Positions 1 to 7,572 of a DNA stretch of 14,061 bases are shown here, piece by piece. The stretch comes from Anaerolineales bacterium Chloro_02. GTDB taxonomy: Bacteria; Chloroflexota; Anaerolineae; Anaerolineales; Anaerolineaceae. A program made the position numbers and the translations under genes. The DNA is taken from positions 1-14,061 of the forward strand of contig LUZV01000005.1 of assembly GCA_001603765.1 (NCBI GenBank), read 5' to 3'. Every line of letters begins with the position of its first letter. Positions within the stretch are counted from its first letter, which is position 1. Under the pieces are notes generated by a model that was given only the letters and a program-made list of their open reading frames with translations, had not been told where the DNA came from and made no database searches.

Positions 1-698
1 GTCCTGTTAAGCGAGTCGTAATGCCTTATATTCTCGTCAACAGGAATATAGCCCCATATATTTATATCCTGATGTTTTATAATATCTTTCAGGCCTTCAC
101 TTGACTTGTTAAATCTGTTTATAACAAGACCTATCCGGTCGTCCGGAACGATATTTTGACCGCGAGCGACCTTTATTATGTCCTTTGCGATTTCAAGACT
201 TCTAAAGGATGACTCGGCCACGACCAGGAGAGTATCCAGGTGCTGCATCACTCTTCGGTTGATTTGTTCGGGGCCCGCTTCCCCATCAATGATTGTGAAA
301 TCGTAGTTCCGGGACAGGGTTTCAATTCCGTACTTCAAAAGATCGTTGACCGAGCAGAAACATCCCGGCGCTTCGGGCCGTCCCATCACCAGCAGGTCGA
401 AGCCCGGTCCGCGGACGATCAATTCCCCGATCACCGTTCCCATGTGCAGATCGGATATCCTGCGCTGTTCTGCCGGATTTGTGATCATCTCCTGACGGAG
501 ATCTCCCACCGTTTTGGGGACCGACATTCCGAGGGTGTAGGGAAGGCTTTTGGCCGAATCGGCATCCACGGCCAGAACACTCAAGTTCTTTCTTAGGATC
601 AAGTCTCTTATCAACAGAGTGGACAAGACCGTTTTTCCGGTCCCACCCTTGCCGGTGACCGCGATGGTCTTTCGCACCTTTTCAGGACCCGTACTCAT
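1..698 (-). CDS. CooC-like MinD/ParA-family ATPase (3' end beyond window)
   Basis: This is a cytoplasmic P-loop ATPase of the SIMIBI class, closest in look to CooC, the nickel-insertion ATPase of carbon monoxide dehydrogenase. I translated it from the ATG at 696-698; 232 residues are visible and the C-terminus lies off the left edge. Seen: a deviant Walker A, GKGGTGKT, at residues 16-23 with the signature lysine K17; VDADSAKSL at 44-52; a CFC pair at 113-115, the position of the dimer or metal-binding CxC of CooC; and a switch II-like DGEAGPEQINRR at 138-149, matching the EAG motif of CooC. The start overlaps the stop of the upstream dehydratase-family gene by four bases (ATGA), so the two are translationally coupled. 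Its job here is inferred to be metallocentre maturation or ATP-driven activation of the neighbouring Fe-S enzyme, not necessarily CODH maturation. The last 120 visible bases are much richer in A+T and in ATA codons than the rest. Confidence 0.85.
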   Translation of the reverse strand, partial: MSTGPEKVRKTIAVTGKGGTGKTVLSTLLIRDLILRKNLSVLAVDADSAKSLPYTLGMSVPKTVGDLRQEMITNPAEQRRISDLHMGTVIGELIVRGPGFDLLVMGRPEAPGCFCSVNDLLKYGIETLSRNYDFTIIDGEAGPEQINRRVMQHLDTLLVVAESSFRSLEIAKDIIKVARGQNIVPDDRIGLVINRFNKSSEGLKDIIKHQDINIWGYIPVDENIRHYDSLNR

Positions 699-1945
699 TT
701 GACCGTCTCCATGAAATCCCTTATCCTGCTCTGGATGATGTCCGTTCCCACATATCGGGGGTCCAGGGCGTCTACGTCGAATACCAGCGTCGTCACGCCG
801 AAGTTGTCGTAGATCATGTCTTTCAGAAGTTTTCCAACGGCCCAGAAGTGGGTACAACCGACGTGCCCGGCAAAGATCGCCGTGTTGCACTTGTAATCTC
901 TGAACAGTTCGGTCGCGCTTTGCATCCAATATTCCACCGGACTGGACCCCATGTGGGTCATCGGGACCATCAGCGATCGTTTGGCCAGTCCTTTGAAGAC
1001 CGCCTCTTTATCGGAAACATCCTTGATCAGCGCCGCTTTCCGCCACCCGAAGGCATCCATCGGCACGATGGCCCCGAACTCCTTCTCCATCCAGTCCAAG
1101 ATTCCGATATTGAAAAAGATGGGATTCTGTATCCAGGCGACCCTCCGTTTTTCATCCGCCAGGCGCCCCTCTTTTTTTTCTATTTTTTCCAGTGCCTGTT
1201 CCTGCTGCTTCTTCAGATAATCCACCAACTGCGGAGTTCCGGACATCCCCAGCGCCACGCTGTTCATTGTCAGGAGCTTTCCGGGCAGCGGGCAGGGGGT
1301 TGTCTTTCTAAGTTCTGCAATTTGGCCGAAAAGGCCGTAGGACAGATTGGATTGCTCGATAACGTCAGCCATGGAAGACCAATCCAATCGCTTTCCGGTC
1401 ACCTGTTCAAGGAAGGCCAAACCTTCTTTCAACTGGCCAGCGATATAGGAGTGGCCGGAATCGTTGTCCTGGAAGGGCGCATCGACGCAAAAATAGGGAA
1501 CATTGAGGGATTGGGCGATCATCGGATAGGAAATCCTGGAAGAATCGCACGGGCCCGAGGCATAAATTATGGCATCGGGCAAGGGGATGTCTCCGGACAT
1601 GACGATCCCAATCACTATCTTGTTCACCGCGCATACGTACTCGGGAACATACTTATGGGCTATGTCCAGGTACTTCGGCGTCAGGGCGTGGAAAGCGGCC
1701 AAACTGGTCGAGAGGACGTCCAGGCACAGCGGGACCACCCCCATTGCATAAAGCAGCTCCGGAGGAATACTCTGATTATGCCAGACTACGGGTATTCCCT
1801 TTTGCTTGGCCTCACAGGCGCTCGCCCAGTAATATCGTTGCGCTTCATACACCCATTCCTGCCCGGGGTATTTTTTCTGGACATGGTTCTTAATCGAAGT
1901 GAGCGATGTTGCCATGTACTCGACTATGTCGATGGATTCCTGCAT
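695..1945 (-). CDS. 2-hydroxyacyl-CoA dehydratase / benzoyl-CoA reductase family subunit (BcrB/HgdB-like)
   Basis: This 416-residue protein belongs to the family that holds HgdB/HadC-type dehydratase and BcrB/BzdO-type benzoyl-CoA reductase subunits (2-hydroxyglutaryl-CoA dehydratase D-component). These form heterodimers with one [4Fe-4S] cluster per subunit and perform ATP-driven one-electron chemistry on acyl-CoA thioesters. Seen: the N-terminal VVWHNQSIPPELLYAMGVVP stretch (about 53-72), typical of the family, and cysteines at 105, 133 (GPCDSS) and 364 (GHVGCTHFWA), which sit where cluster ligands are expected. Length is normal for the family. It starts one base after the stop of the partner subunit and overlaps the ATPase gene by four bases, so the three form one operon. 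I kept the first ATG; a second Met at residue 11 is possible but has a poorer ribosome site. Whether the substrate is a 2-hydroxyacyl-CoA or an aromatic acyl-CoA cannot be told from sequence. Confidence 0.85.
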   Translation of the reverse strand: MQESIDIVEYMATSLTSIKNHVQKKYPGQEWVYEAQRYYWASACEAKQKGIPVVWHNQSIPPELLYAMGVVPLCLDVLSTSLAAFHALTPKYLDIAHKYVPEYVCAVNKIVIGIVMSGDIPLPDAIIYASGPCDSSRISYPMIAQSLNVPYFCVDAPFQDNDSGHSYIAGQLKEGLAFLEQVTGKRLDWSSMADVIEQSNLSYGLFGQIAELRKTTPCPLPGKLLTMNSVALGMSGTPQLVDYLKKQQEQALEKIEKKEGRLADEKRRVAWIQNPIFFNIGILDWMEKEFGAIVPMDAFGWRKAALIKDVSDKEAVFKGLAKRSLMVPMTHMGSSPVEYWMQSATELFRDYKCNTAIFAGHVGCTHFWAVGKLLKDMIYDNFGVTTLVFDVDALDPRYVGTDIIQSRIRDFMETVK

Positions 1946-1946
1946 G

Positions 1947-3071
1947 CTACGCTAATCCCTGGATCATTTCGATGAAAGCTTCTACTCTGGTGGCAATCTG
2001 GGCTTCATTCGTCAAAATCTGTTCCCGTTCTATGGATAGAACGGGAATCCCAGAATCTTTCAGCTTTTTCTCCAAAAAGAGTGATTCCCCGCCCCAGAAG
2101 CTACAGAACCTCATTTTCTGAAATATGACGCCTTCGACCTTGTATTTTTGAACCATATCCATAATGAATTCGAAAAGAGAAACATGTTCGTTCATCATCC
2201 GGGGACATTTGGGCCGGTTCAGGTATGATTTGGCCAGGGACAGCAGGGGGTCGCCATTTTCATCGACCGGTTCACTGAAATATCTGCCCCCGAAGCACAT
2301 CGCGTCGATGACGACAAGCCCGCCTTGGTCTTCGATGATCTTGATAAAGGACGGGTCGTCGAGCGAACCGCCGATCAGCATGAGTCTTGCCCGGGGGTCT
2401 CTTGTCGTCGACTCTCCGGGGCGCATCTCCTGCAAGAATGCCTTCAGAAGTTCGTTATACTGTTCTCGGGGCATGGACGTGGCCGCCAACGCGATGCTCA
2501 GGCCCTGCGATCCCGTTATGGGCGGGTTTTCGCCTTTGCGAAGTTCATAAAGGCTTCCCAACAGCATCCTGGTTTCGTTGTAGACCCTGATTGCCTTCAA
2601 CAGGTTTTCGTCGGTGATCGTGACCCGGAATGTTTTTTCCAAGGCCTTTATCATCACTGCGATCTCGCTCCGAAACCAGTCGATCCCGGTATCGCTGTTT
2701 TTGTACGGAATGTGCAACAGGTGCATGAAGGGAAGCTTGGATCGGAATCGCCAGTTGTCATATAGCCGCACCATTTGTGAGCAGCTATCCAGGGCGATCA
2801 CCCCGTCGAGAAAGCCATAGGTACCGTCCATGACAAACTCGAGGCAGGACCGGGCAAAGCTGCAACTGTAATTGGACATCAGCGCATCGCTGCAGTTCAT
2901 TTTGGTGCAGCCGGTGCCTCTGATGCGGAAGGGGAGCATGCCGGCCGCGTGTATGATCTCCTCCGGCAGGTAGGAGCACATGAACCCTATGACCTTTTTG
3001 CCCTGGTCTTTCCACGCCCTGATGGAAGCATTAGGAATTTCGTTGTATTGTTCGAGCAGTTCTCTTGTCAC
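1947..3071 (-). CDS. 2-hydroxyacyl-CoA dehydratase / benzoyl-CoA reductase family subunit (BcrC/HgdA-like)
   Basis: This 374-residue protein is the likely partner subunit of the next gene. The stretch IGFMCSYLPEEIIHAAGMLP (28-47) is the classic N-terminal signature of the BcrC/BzdN/HgdB family. Candidate cluster ligands are C76 (YSCSFARSC), C97 (LDSCSQ) and C323 (RFCSFWGGE). The family motif usually reads FCDP or similar at the last site, so the serine after the cysteine is a small departure. The start is GTG at 3069-3071, with GGAGGGG at 3084-3090 upstream; the frame is open further upstream but shows no better start. The stop is a TAG one base before the ATG of the second subunit. It follows the remnant of an acyl-CoA synthetase gene. 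Two subunits without a visible ASKHA activator suggest that the activator is encoded elsewhere, or that the CooC-like ATPase takes part. Family assignment is firm; the reaction is not. Confidence 0.87.
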   Translation of the reverse strand: MTRELLEQYNEIPNASIRAWKDQGKKVIGFMCSYLPEEIIHAAGMLPFRIRGTGCTKMNCSDALMSNYSCSFARSCLEFVMDGTYGFLDGVIALDSCSQMVRLYDNWRFRSKLPFMHLLHIPYKNSDTGIDWFRSEIAVMIKALEKTFRVTITDENLLKAIRVYNETRMLLGSLYELRKGENPPITGSQGLSIALAATSMPREQYNELLKAFLQEMRPGESTTRDPRARLMLIGGSLDDPSFIKIIEDQGGLVVIDAMCFGGRYFSEPVDENGDPLLSLAKSYLNRPKCPRMMNEHVSLFEFIMDMVQKYKVEGVIFQKMRFCSFWGGESLFLEKKLKDSGIPVLSIEREQILTNEAQIATRVEAFIEMIQGLA

Positions 3072-3083
3072 GATGAGCCGTAT

Positions 3084-3090
3084 CCCCTCC
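3084..3090 (-). promoter_or_regulatory. Shine-Dalgarno site for the GTG-started dehydratase subunit
   Basis: GGAGGGG on the minus strand lies 12 bases before the GTG at 3071. The spacing is a little long, but there is no ATG nearby in frame, so this site supports the GTG start. Confidence 0.55.
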
Positions 3091-3181
3091 GGCGTAAAGC
3101 CCAGAGCAAATTTGTTGAACTTTTGAACCCGGCCTTCCCGTATTGGCGGACCGTGCCGGGGAATTTTCCTTCTTTTCCGAT

Positions 3182-3490
3182 CTACCCGGTGGCAACGCCT
3201 TTCATTCCCGTCGCGGCACGCTCATTGACGTTAGCAAGAGCGGCCTTCGGCGGGACGATGACGATGGCTGGATCGACCTGATCCGGAAGCTCCTTCCCCG
3301 ATAGGCAGGGCTTCACGCGTTTGACGGCTTGCGATTTCGGATTAGCGGGATAGAGCGTTTCCTGAAAACCACTCTTGAGGATGTTGCGGAATATATCGAG
3401 TCCCGATCTCCCCGGCCTGTTCGAAGCCCCTACCACCGCAACAGGCCGGGGAAACAGGATTGAGTCCAGATTTTGTGCTCTTGTTTTCAT
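3182..3490 (-). pseudogene. N-terminal remnant of an NDP-forming acyl-CoA synthetase (CoA-binding domain)
   Basis: The 102 visible residues match the start of ADP-forming (NDP-forming) acetyl/acyl-CoA synthetases, enzymes of about 450-700 or more residues that link an acid to CoA with ATP. Seen: NLDSILFPRPVAVVGASNRP (residues 7-26), the family's opening beta strand and nucleotide loop; LYPANPKSQAV; and DPAIVIVPPKAALANV, the next Rossmann strand. The frame stops at TAG (3182-3184), where the family normally continues with a glycine-rich strand. Past the stop the same frame reads IGKEGK and later VRQYGKAGF, which still resembles the next family segment, before a second stop close to the GTG of the following gene. 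A decayed gene is the simplest reading. A decent ribosome site (GAGG, five bases before the ATG) means the short peptide could still be translated. A stand-alone CoA-binding protein is less likely, since half the fold is missing. Confidence 0.7.
3409..3452. repeat. Perfect 13-bp inverted repeat inside the synthetase remnant
   Basis: TCCCCGGCCTGTT at 3409-3421 is the exact reverse complement of AACAGGCCGGGGA at 3440-3452, with an 18-base loop. It lies in the first 30 codons of the broken synthetase and encodes the PRPV and NRPG parts of the nucleotide loop region, so part of the symmetry may be due to coding. It would form a very stable GC-rich hairpin. Confidence 0.6.
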
Positions 3491-4203
3491 TGAAGCCTCG
3501 TCAAAAGGGAAGGGCGCCCGAGCTTTCGAAGTAAGTCCAGGATGGAAACGAGATTTTGGAGATCGAGATCTTCACGGTGCTGTAAACCCTCTGCGTATGA
3601 ACGGTTCAGCGGCTTCGCCAGTCATTTTCCGCCCAGGGTCAGGAACTCCGGCGTATTGCGTACCCGGTTAGCCGGAATTCCACACCAGTGGACAAACTTG
3701 AAACCATCTGGTTCCCCCTGACACGCGCATCGCATTCAAGCCGGAACAAAAGGAATGTAGACAGTATGGGAAGCCGCGCCTCTCACACCCCCACGCCCGC
3801 GGCGCGGATCACGGTCGGCATTCAACCTCATACAAACCCTCCGACAACCCGCGCGGTGGCCTGAATCCTGGAGAGGTGTGGGGGCATCTCACCGCGGCTC
3901 ATTTTGTTCGCTCTTGAACGCAACTAAAGATGGTATCAAGTCGTCCAAAGGTGTGGATCCAGCCCCCCCTCCTGCATTTAATTCTAAATCCCCGGCACGC
4001 TTATCGTTCTTCCCTCTCAAATGCCGTTGCCCAAGCAATTCGATCAATCTGGCTACATACTAATAAATGGAGCATTCCTTGAACTCACCAAACCGGACAG
4101 TTTTTCCACCTATAATGAACTATCTAAATTGGTGGCCCGAGCGCGCCGGAAACAGGTGCATTCGAGACATACTGTTGACACTCCCTGTCAGGATCTCAAA
4201 ATG
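3491..4203. other. Intergenic region without a convincing gene (713 bp)
   Basis: All six frames were read. Open stretches on the plus strand (for example from 3878 and 4021) give no recognisable protein and are interrupted by stops in every frame nearby. A GC-rich part (about 3770-3900) is followed by an AT-richer part (about 3920-4130). I see no tRNA, no clear promoter pair and no insertion-sequence ends. The promoter of the dehydratase operon should lie in its left end. Confidence 0.5.
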
Positions 4204-4251
4204 GACATACAGAGGCCCTCCTCTTTCAAGGAGCAGGGCTCTCTGTATGTC
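4204..4251 (-). terminator. Hairpin terminator of the envelope/crotonase operon
   Basis: GACATACAGAG (4204-4214) pairs exactly with CTCTGTATGTC (4241-4251). The inner GCCCT and AGGGC arms extend the stem with a one-base bulge, and further pairs follow toward a small loop. It begins 36 bases after the crotonase stop. On the minus strand the stem is followed by a short T run (CATTTTG), so a rho-independent terminator for that operon fits. The T run is short, so efficiency is uncertain. Confidence 0.7.
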
Positions 4252-4286
4252 TTTCCGGTCCACACTCTTGGTTCTTCCCGGAGAAA

Positions 4287-5072
4287 TTACCCGGGGCCGA
4301 ACACGGGTTTGCGCTTTTCTAAAAATGCCCTGATCCCTTCCATACCGTCAGGATGAGCAGCACAGTCCCCGAGACCTGTGCGCTCTCTCTCCATATGGGT
4401 TTCAATGGAGGTATTGAAGGAATCGTTCAGAAGCCTTTTCGACAGCCCCAAAGAATTCAAGGAACGCTTCGCAAGTTCGAGGGCCATGCGAATTGCTTCC
4501 TCCAGAGCGTGCCCGTCCTCGACCACCTTGGTCGCCAATCCCCAGGAAAGAGCCTGTTCCGAGGATATGGGCCGGTCGAACGCCATGATCTCCAGGGCCC
4601 GGGCCATCCCGACCAGCCTGGGGAGAGTGAAGGAACCCCCTCCGTCAATGGAGAGTCCGCTGGAAGTGTAGGCCTGGCACAGTACGGCAGATTTGGCCAC
4701 GACCCTGAAATCGCAAGCCAGGGCCAGGGAGAAACCTCCCCCCGCGGCCGTTCCGTTAACGGCCGCGATGACAGGCTTGGCCATGCGGCGAATCTCCAGA
4801 ACGCCCTGATGAAAGCGGCCCGCCATTTCACGAAACGCGGCCGATGGCCCTCCGGGGAATTCCAGGGCGTATTTGAGGTCGCCGCCGGCGCAGAAAGCTT
4901 TGCCCTGCCCGGAGATGATGATTCCGCGAACAGTCGCGTCTCCTGCAAGAGAAATGAGATTGACTGTAAGGGATTCCACCAGGTCCATATTGAGTGCGTT
5001 GTATGCCTCCGGGCGGTTTAGCAGCAAAGTGGCAATGCCCTCCGCTTTCCCGACTGTCAGCAGTTCCGCCAT
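4287..5072 (-). CDS. Crotonase-superfamily acyl-CoA isomerase/hydratase-like protein
   Basis: This is a 261-residue cytoplasmic enzyme of the enoyl-CoA hydratase/isomerase fold, normal length. Seen: the first oxyanion-hole motif KAFCAGGDL (58-66) and the second, NGTAAGGG (106-113). The two catalytic glutamates of classical enoyl-CoA hydratase are replaced by S115 (GGGFS) and Y135 (CQAYTSSGL). An aspartate, D143, sits in GLSIDGGGSFTLPRLVG, the position used by PaaG-type isomerases and related crotonases. Classical hydratase chemistry is therefore doubtful; isomerase or thioester chemistry is more likely, and the substrate is unknown. The start is ATG at 5070-5072 with AGGGGG seven bases upstream. 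An in-frame extension to 5150 would overlap the exporter gene and lacks a better ribosome site. It starts 37 bases after the exporter stop, so both are probably on one transcript. It is the only clear cytoplasmic enzyme in the run. Confidence 0.85.
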   Translation of the reverse strand: MAELLTVGKAEGIATLLLNRPEAYNALNMDLVESLTVNLISLAGDATVRGIIISGQGKAFCAGGDLKYALEFPGGPSAAFREMAGRFHQGVLEIRRMAKPVIAAVNGTAAGGGFSLALACDFRVVAKSAVLCQAYTSSGLSIDGGGSFTLPRLVGMARALEIMAFDRPISSEQALSWGLATKVVEDGHALEEAIRMALELAKRSLNSLGLSKRLLNDSFNTSIETHMERERTGLGDCAAHPDGMEGIRAFLEKRKPVFGPG

Positions 5073-5109
5073 TGATGTCCCCCTGTGACTTGATATGTGA
5101 TCCGCGCGG

Positions 5110-7572
5110 CTAATGGTTGATGGAAACCCCGCCCGCCACGGCTTTTTCATCTTCCTCAGGAACCGGTTCGGGCACCCGCTTGGCTACCCATTTCGTCTGC
5201 ATAATGAAGTGAGAGAGCGCCGGGATAAGGACAAGCGCTCCGACCATGTTCCACAGGAACATGAAGCTGAGAAGGATTCCCATATCGGCCTGGAACTTGA
5301 TGGGAGAAAACGCCCAGGTCAGAACGCCGAAAGAAAGGGTGACGCCGACCAGGGCTACCACGCGGCCGGTGAATCTGAGCGCCTTCAGATAGGCCTCCTG
5401 GAGCGGGATGCCGTCGCGTTGATTCTTGATGAGCACGCTGACGAGATAGAGGGCGTAATCGACACCGATACCGACCCCTAGAGCGATAACCGGCAGGGTG
5501 GCCACTTTCACGCCGATTCCAAGAACAACCATGAGCGCTTCGCAGAGAATTGAAGTAATTGCGAGCGGTATCACCGCCACCAGCACTGCGCGCCAACTGT
5601 GGAACGTAATGAAGCAGAGCGCGATAACCGCAAGATAGACGTACAGCATCATCGTACGGTTCGCTTTCTCGACCACGATATTGGTGGACGCTTCTATCCC
5701 CGCACTGCCGGCGGCCAGCAGGAATCGACGGTCCGGCGTACTGTGCTCCCTGGCAAATTTATCGCAGGTTTGAACGACTCCCTGAAGGGTTTCGGCCTTA
5801 TGGTCTTTCAGGTAGGCAATAACAGGCATGACCGTCATGTCTATATTGCAGAGATCGGGATTGTTGTTCAGCGTATAAGTAATAGCCCAGTCCACGGACT
5901 TCTTGTACGCCGGAATGGTGTACCATTTGGGGCTCGCTTCGCAGGCGCCGCTGGTCATTACTTTTATGTAGTCCGAGACGGAAGTCACTGCCTGTACGGC
6001 CGGCAACTGCTGCAACTGCCATCCGAGACGGTCCATTTCCACTACCGTCTTGTATTGCAGGCCCGCTCCCGGAGGAGTCCTGACGATGACTGCAAAGATA
6101 TCGCTGGAAAGAGCATAATGTGAAATTATGTATGCGTTGTCCTGGTTGTATCGGGAGTTCGGCCGTAATTCCGGTGCTCCGGGATCAAGGTCGCCGATCT
6201 TCGAATGATAGCCGACAATACCGCCCACGACCGCCAGAAGGACCGCCAGTCCCACCACGAACCTGGCCGGGCGCGGCCTTGTGATCATGGACAGCCACAC
6301 GGAGGCCCGGGCCACCAGGCTGCTCGCATCGGATTCTTCGCGCAAAGAACGTTCTGCCGCGGAGTGGCTCACGCCGATGAACGACAACATGACGGGCAGG
6401 AGCAGCAAATTGGTGAAAATAAGGATGGCGACACCCATGCTGGCCGTCAGGGCCAATTCCTTGATGATGGGAATGTCGATGATCATCAGCACCGCAAATC
6501 CAACCGTATCGGCCAGAAGCGCGGTCAGGCCCGCCAGGAAAAGCCGCCGGAAGGTATATCTGGCCGCAACCAGCCGCTGCGTGCCGCGCCCGATATCTTG
6601 CATGATGCCGTTCATCTTCTGGGCGCCATGAGAAATTCCGATGGCGAAAACGAGAAACGGCACCAAAATTGAGTACGGATTCAGGTCGGCCCCCACAGTG
6701 ACAAGGAGCCCGATCAACCAGACGACTGCGATGAGCGAGCACAATCCCAGGGTGACCGTACTGCGAACGCAACGTGTGTAGAGGTAGACGAGCACGGCTG
6801 CGATCAGGATCGCCACGCCGAAAAACATCATGACCTTCATGAGGCCGTCGATGAAATCTCCGACCAGCTTTGCGAAGCCGACGATATAGATTCGGTAATT
6901 GTCGGTCTGCTTGCTTCGTATCTTCTCCAGTTGACTGGAAAGGGCACGGTAGTCAAGCGGCTGGCCGGTTTGGGAATCTTTTTCGAGAAGGGGGACAACG
7001 ATCATGGAGGACTTGTTGTCGAGTCCGATCAAGCTCCCCCGGATGCCTGCGTTGGAAATATTGGTTTGGAGCTCGGCCAGACTTTCAGCAGAGCCGTTAT
7101 ATCGTTTGGGCATCACCGGGCCGCCCGCGAATCCTTCCTCGGTAACCGTCATCCAGCGGACATTGGGGGTCCATAAGGACTTCATCCAGGCGCGGTCAAC
7201 GCCCGGCATCAGGAGAAGCGCGTCGCTGACATCCCGAAGAAAGTTCAGATACTCGGGATCGAGTATTTGTCCTTTCTTGGTTTCCACAACCACCCGCACC
7301 GCATCGCCGAGTCCGGCCAATTCATCTTTATTTTGAAAGTAATTCTTGGTGTAAGGATGATTTTGCGGGATCATCTTGTCGAAACTGGCCGACACCTTGA
7401 CTTTGGAGGCCTGGTACCCGAGCACAACGGTGATGAGCGCGCAAACGATTATAAACAAGAGCCGGTGGTTGAAGACGACACGTTCCAGCCAGATACCGGA
7501 ATGTGTATCGAATTCTTTAATGTCCTTTATTACCGGCATGTCATCAATATGGTGGTTGTTCATCAAACTCAT
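5110..7572 (-). CDS. RND-superfamily inner-membrane exporter (MMPL/HpnN-like)
   Basis: This 820-residue protein is a predicted proton-driven transporter of the RND superfamily, of the type that includes HpnN and other lipid exporters. Seen: one membrane segment near 38-58, a large periplasmic loop (about 60-245), five segments (about 247-267, 272-293, 298-313, 345-365, 373-397), a second 1+5 set starting at about 437-457, a second large loop (about 460-640), and segments to about 787. This makes the usual 12. The second half keeps GVGIGVDYALYL with D705, the likely proton-relay acid; the first half has FAIGISHGAQ, with no acid at the equivalent place. The start was set at ATG 7570-7572 because GGAG lies seven bases before it. 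The frame is open to 7779, but that part reads as unrelated, Arg-rich sequence. No adaptor (membrane-fusion) protein or TolC is nearby, which fits a lipid-type exporter better than a drug pump. Confidence 0.88.
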   Translation of the reverse strand: MSLMNNHHIDDMPVIKDIKEFDTHSGIWLERVVFNHRLLFIIVCALITVVLGYQASKVKVSASFDKMIPQNHPYTKNYFQNKDELAGLGDAVRVVVETKKGQILDPEYLNFLRDVSDALLLMPGVDRAWMKSLWTPNVRWMTVTEEGFAGGPVMPKRYNGSAESLAELQTNISNAGIRGSLIGLDNKSSMIVVPLLEKDSQTGQPLDYRALSSQLEKIRSKQTDNYRIYIVGFAKLVGDFIDGLMKVMMFFGVAILIAAVLVYLYTRCVRSTVTLGLCSLIAVVWLIGLLVTVGADLNPYSILVPFLVFAIGISHGAQKMNGIMQDIGRGTQRLVAARYTFRRLFLAGLTALLADTVGFAVLMIIDIPIIKELALTASMGVAILIFTNLLLLPVMLSFIGVSHSAAERSLREESDASSLVARASVWLSMITRPRPARFVVGLAVLLAVVGGIVGYHSKIGDLDPGAPELRPNSRYNQDNAYIISHYALSSDIFAVIVRTPPGAGLQYKTVVEMDRLGWQLQQLPAVQAVTSVSDYIKVMTSGACEASPKWYTIPAYKKSVDWAITYTLNNNPDLCNIDMTVMPVIAYLKDHKAETLQGVVQTCDKFAREHSTPDRRFLLAAGSAGIEASTNIVVEKANRTMMLYVYLAVIALCFITFHSWRAVLVAVIPLAITSILCEALMVVLGIGVKVATLPVIALGVGIGVDYALYLVSVLIKNQRDGIPLQEAYLKALRFTGRVVALVGVTLSFGVLTWAFSPIKFQADMGILLSFMFLWNMVGALVLIPALSHFIMQTKWVAKRVPEPVPEEDEKAVAGGVSINH

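Noticed and set aside
848..1975. A long plus-strand open frame of 375 codons opposite the dehydratase subunit gene.
   Set aside because: It is antisense to a gene with clear family motifs, is rich in residues typical of shadow frames and resembles no protein.
4021..4356. A plus-strand open frame of 111 codons over the operon terminator and the crotonase 3' end.
   Set aside because: It crosses the strong hairpin at 4204-4251 and overlaps a real gene; no recognisable sequence or ribosome site.
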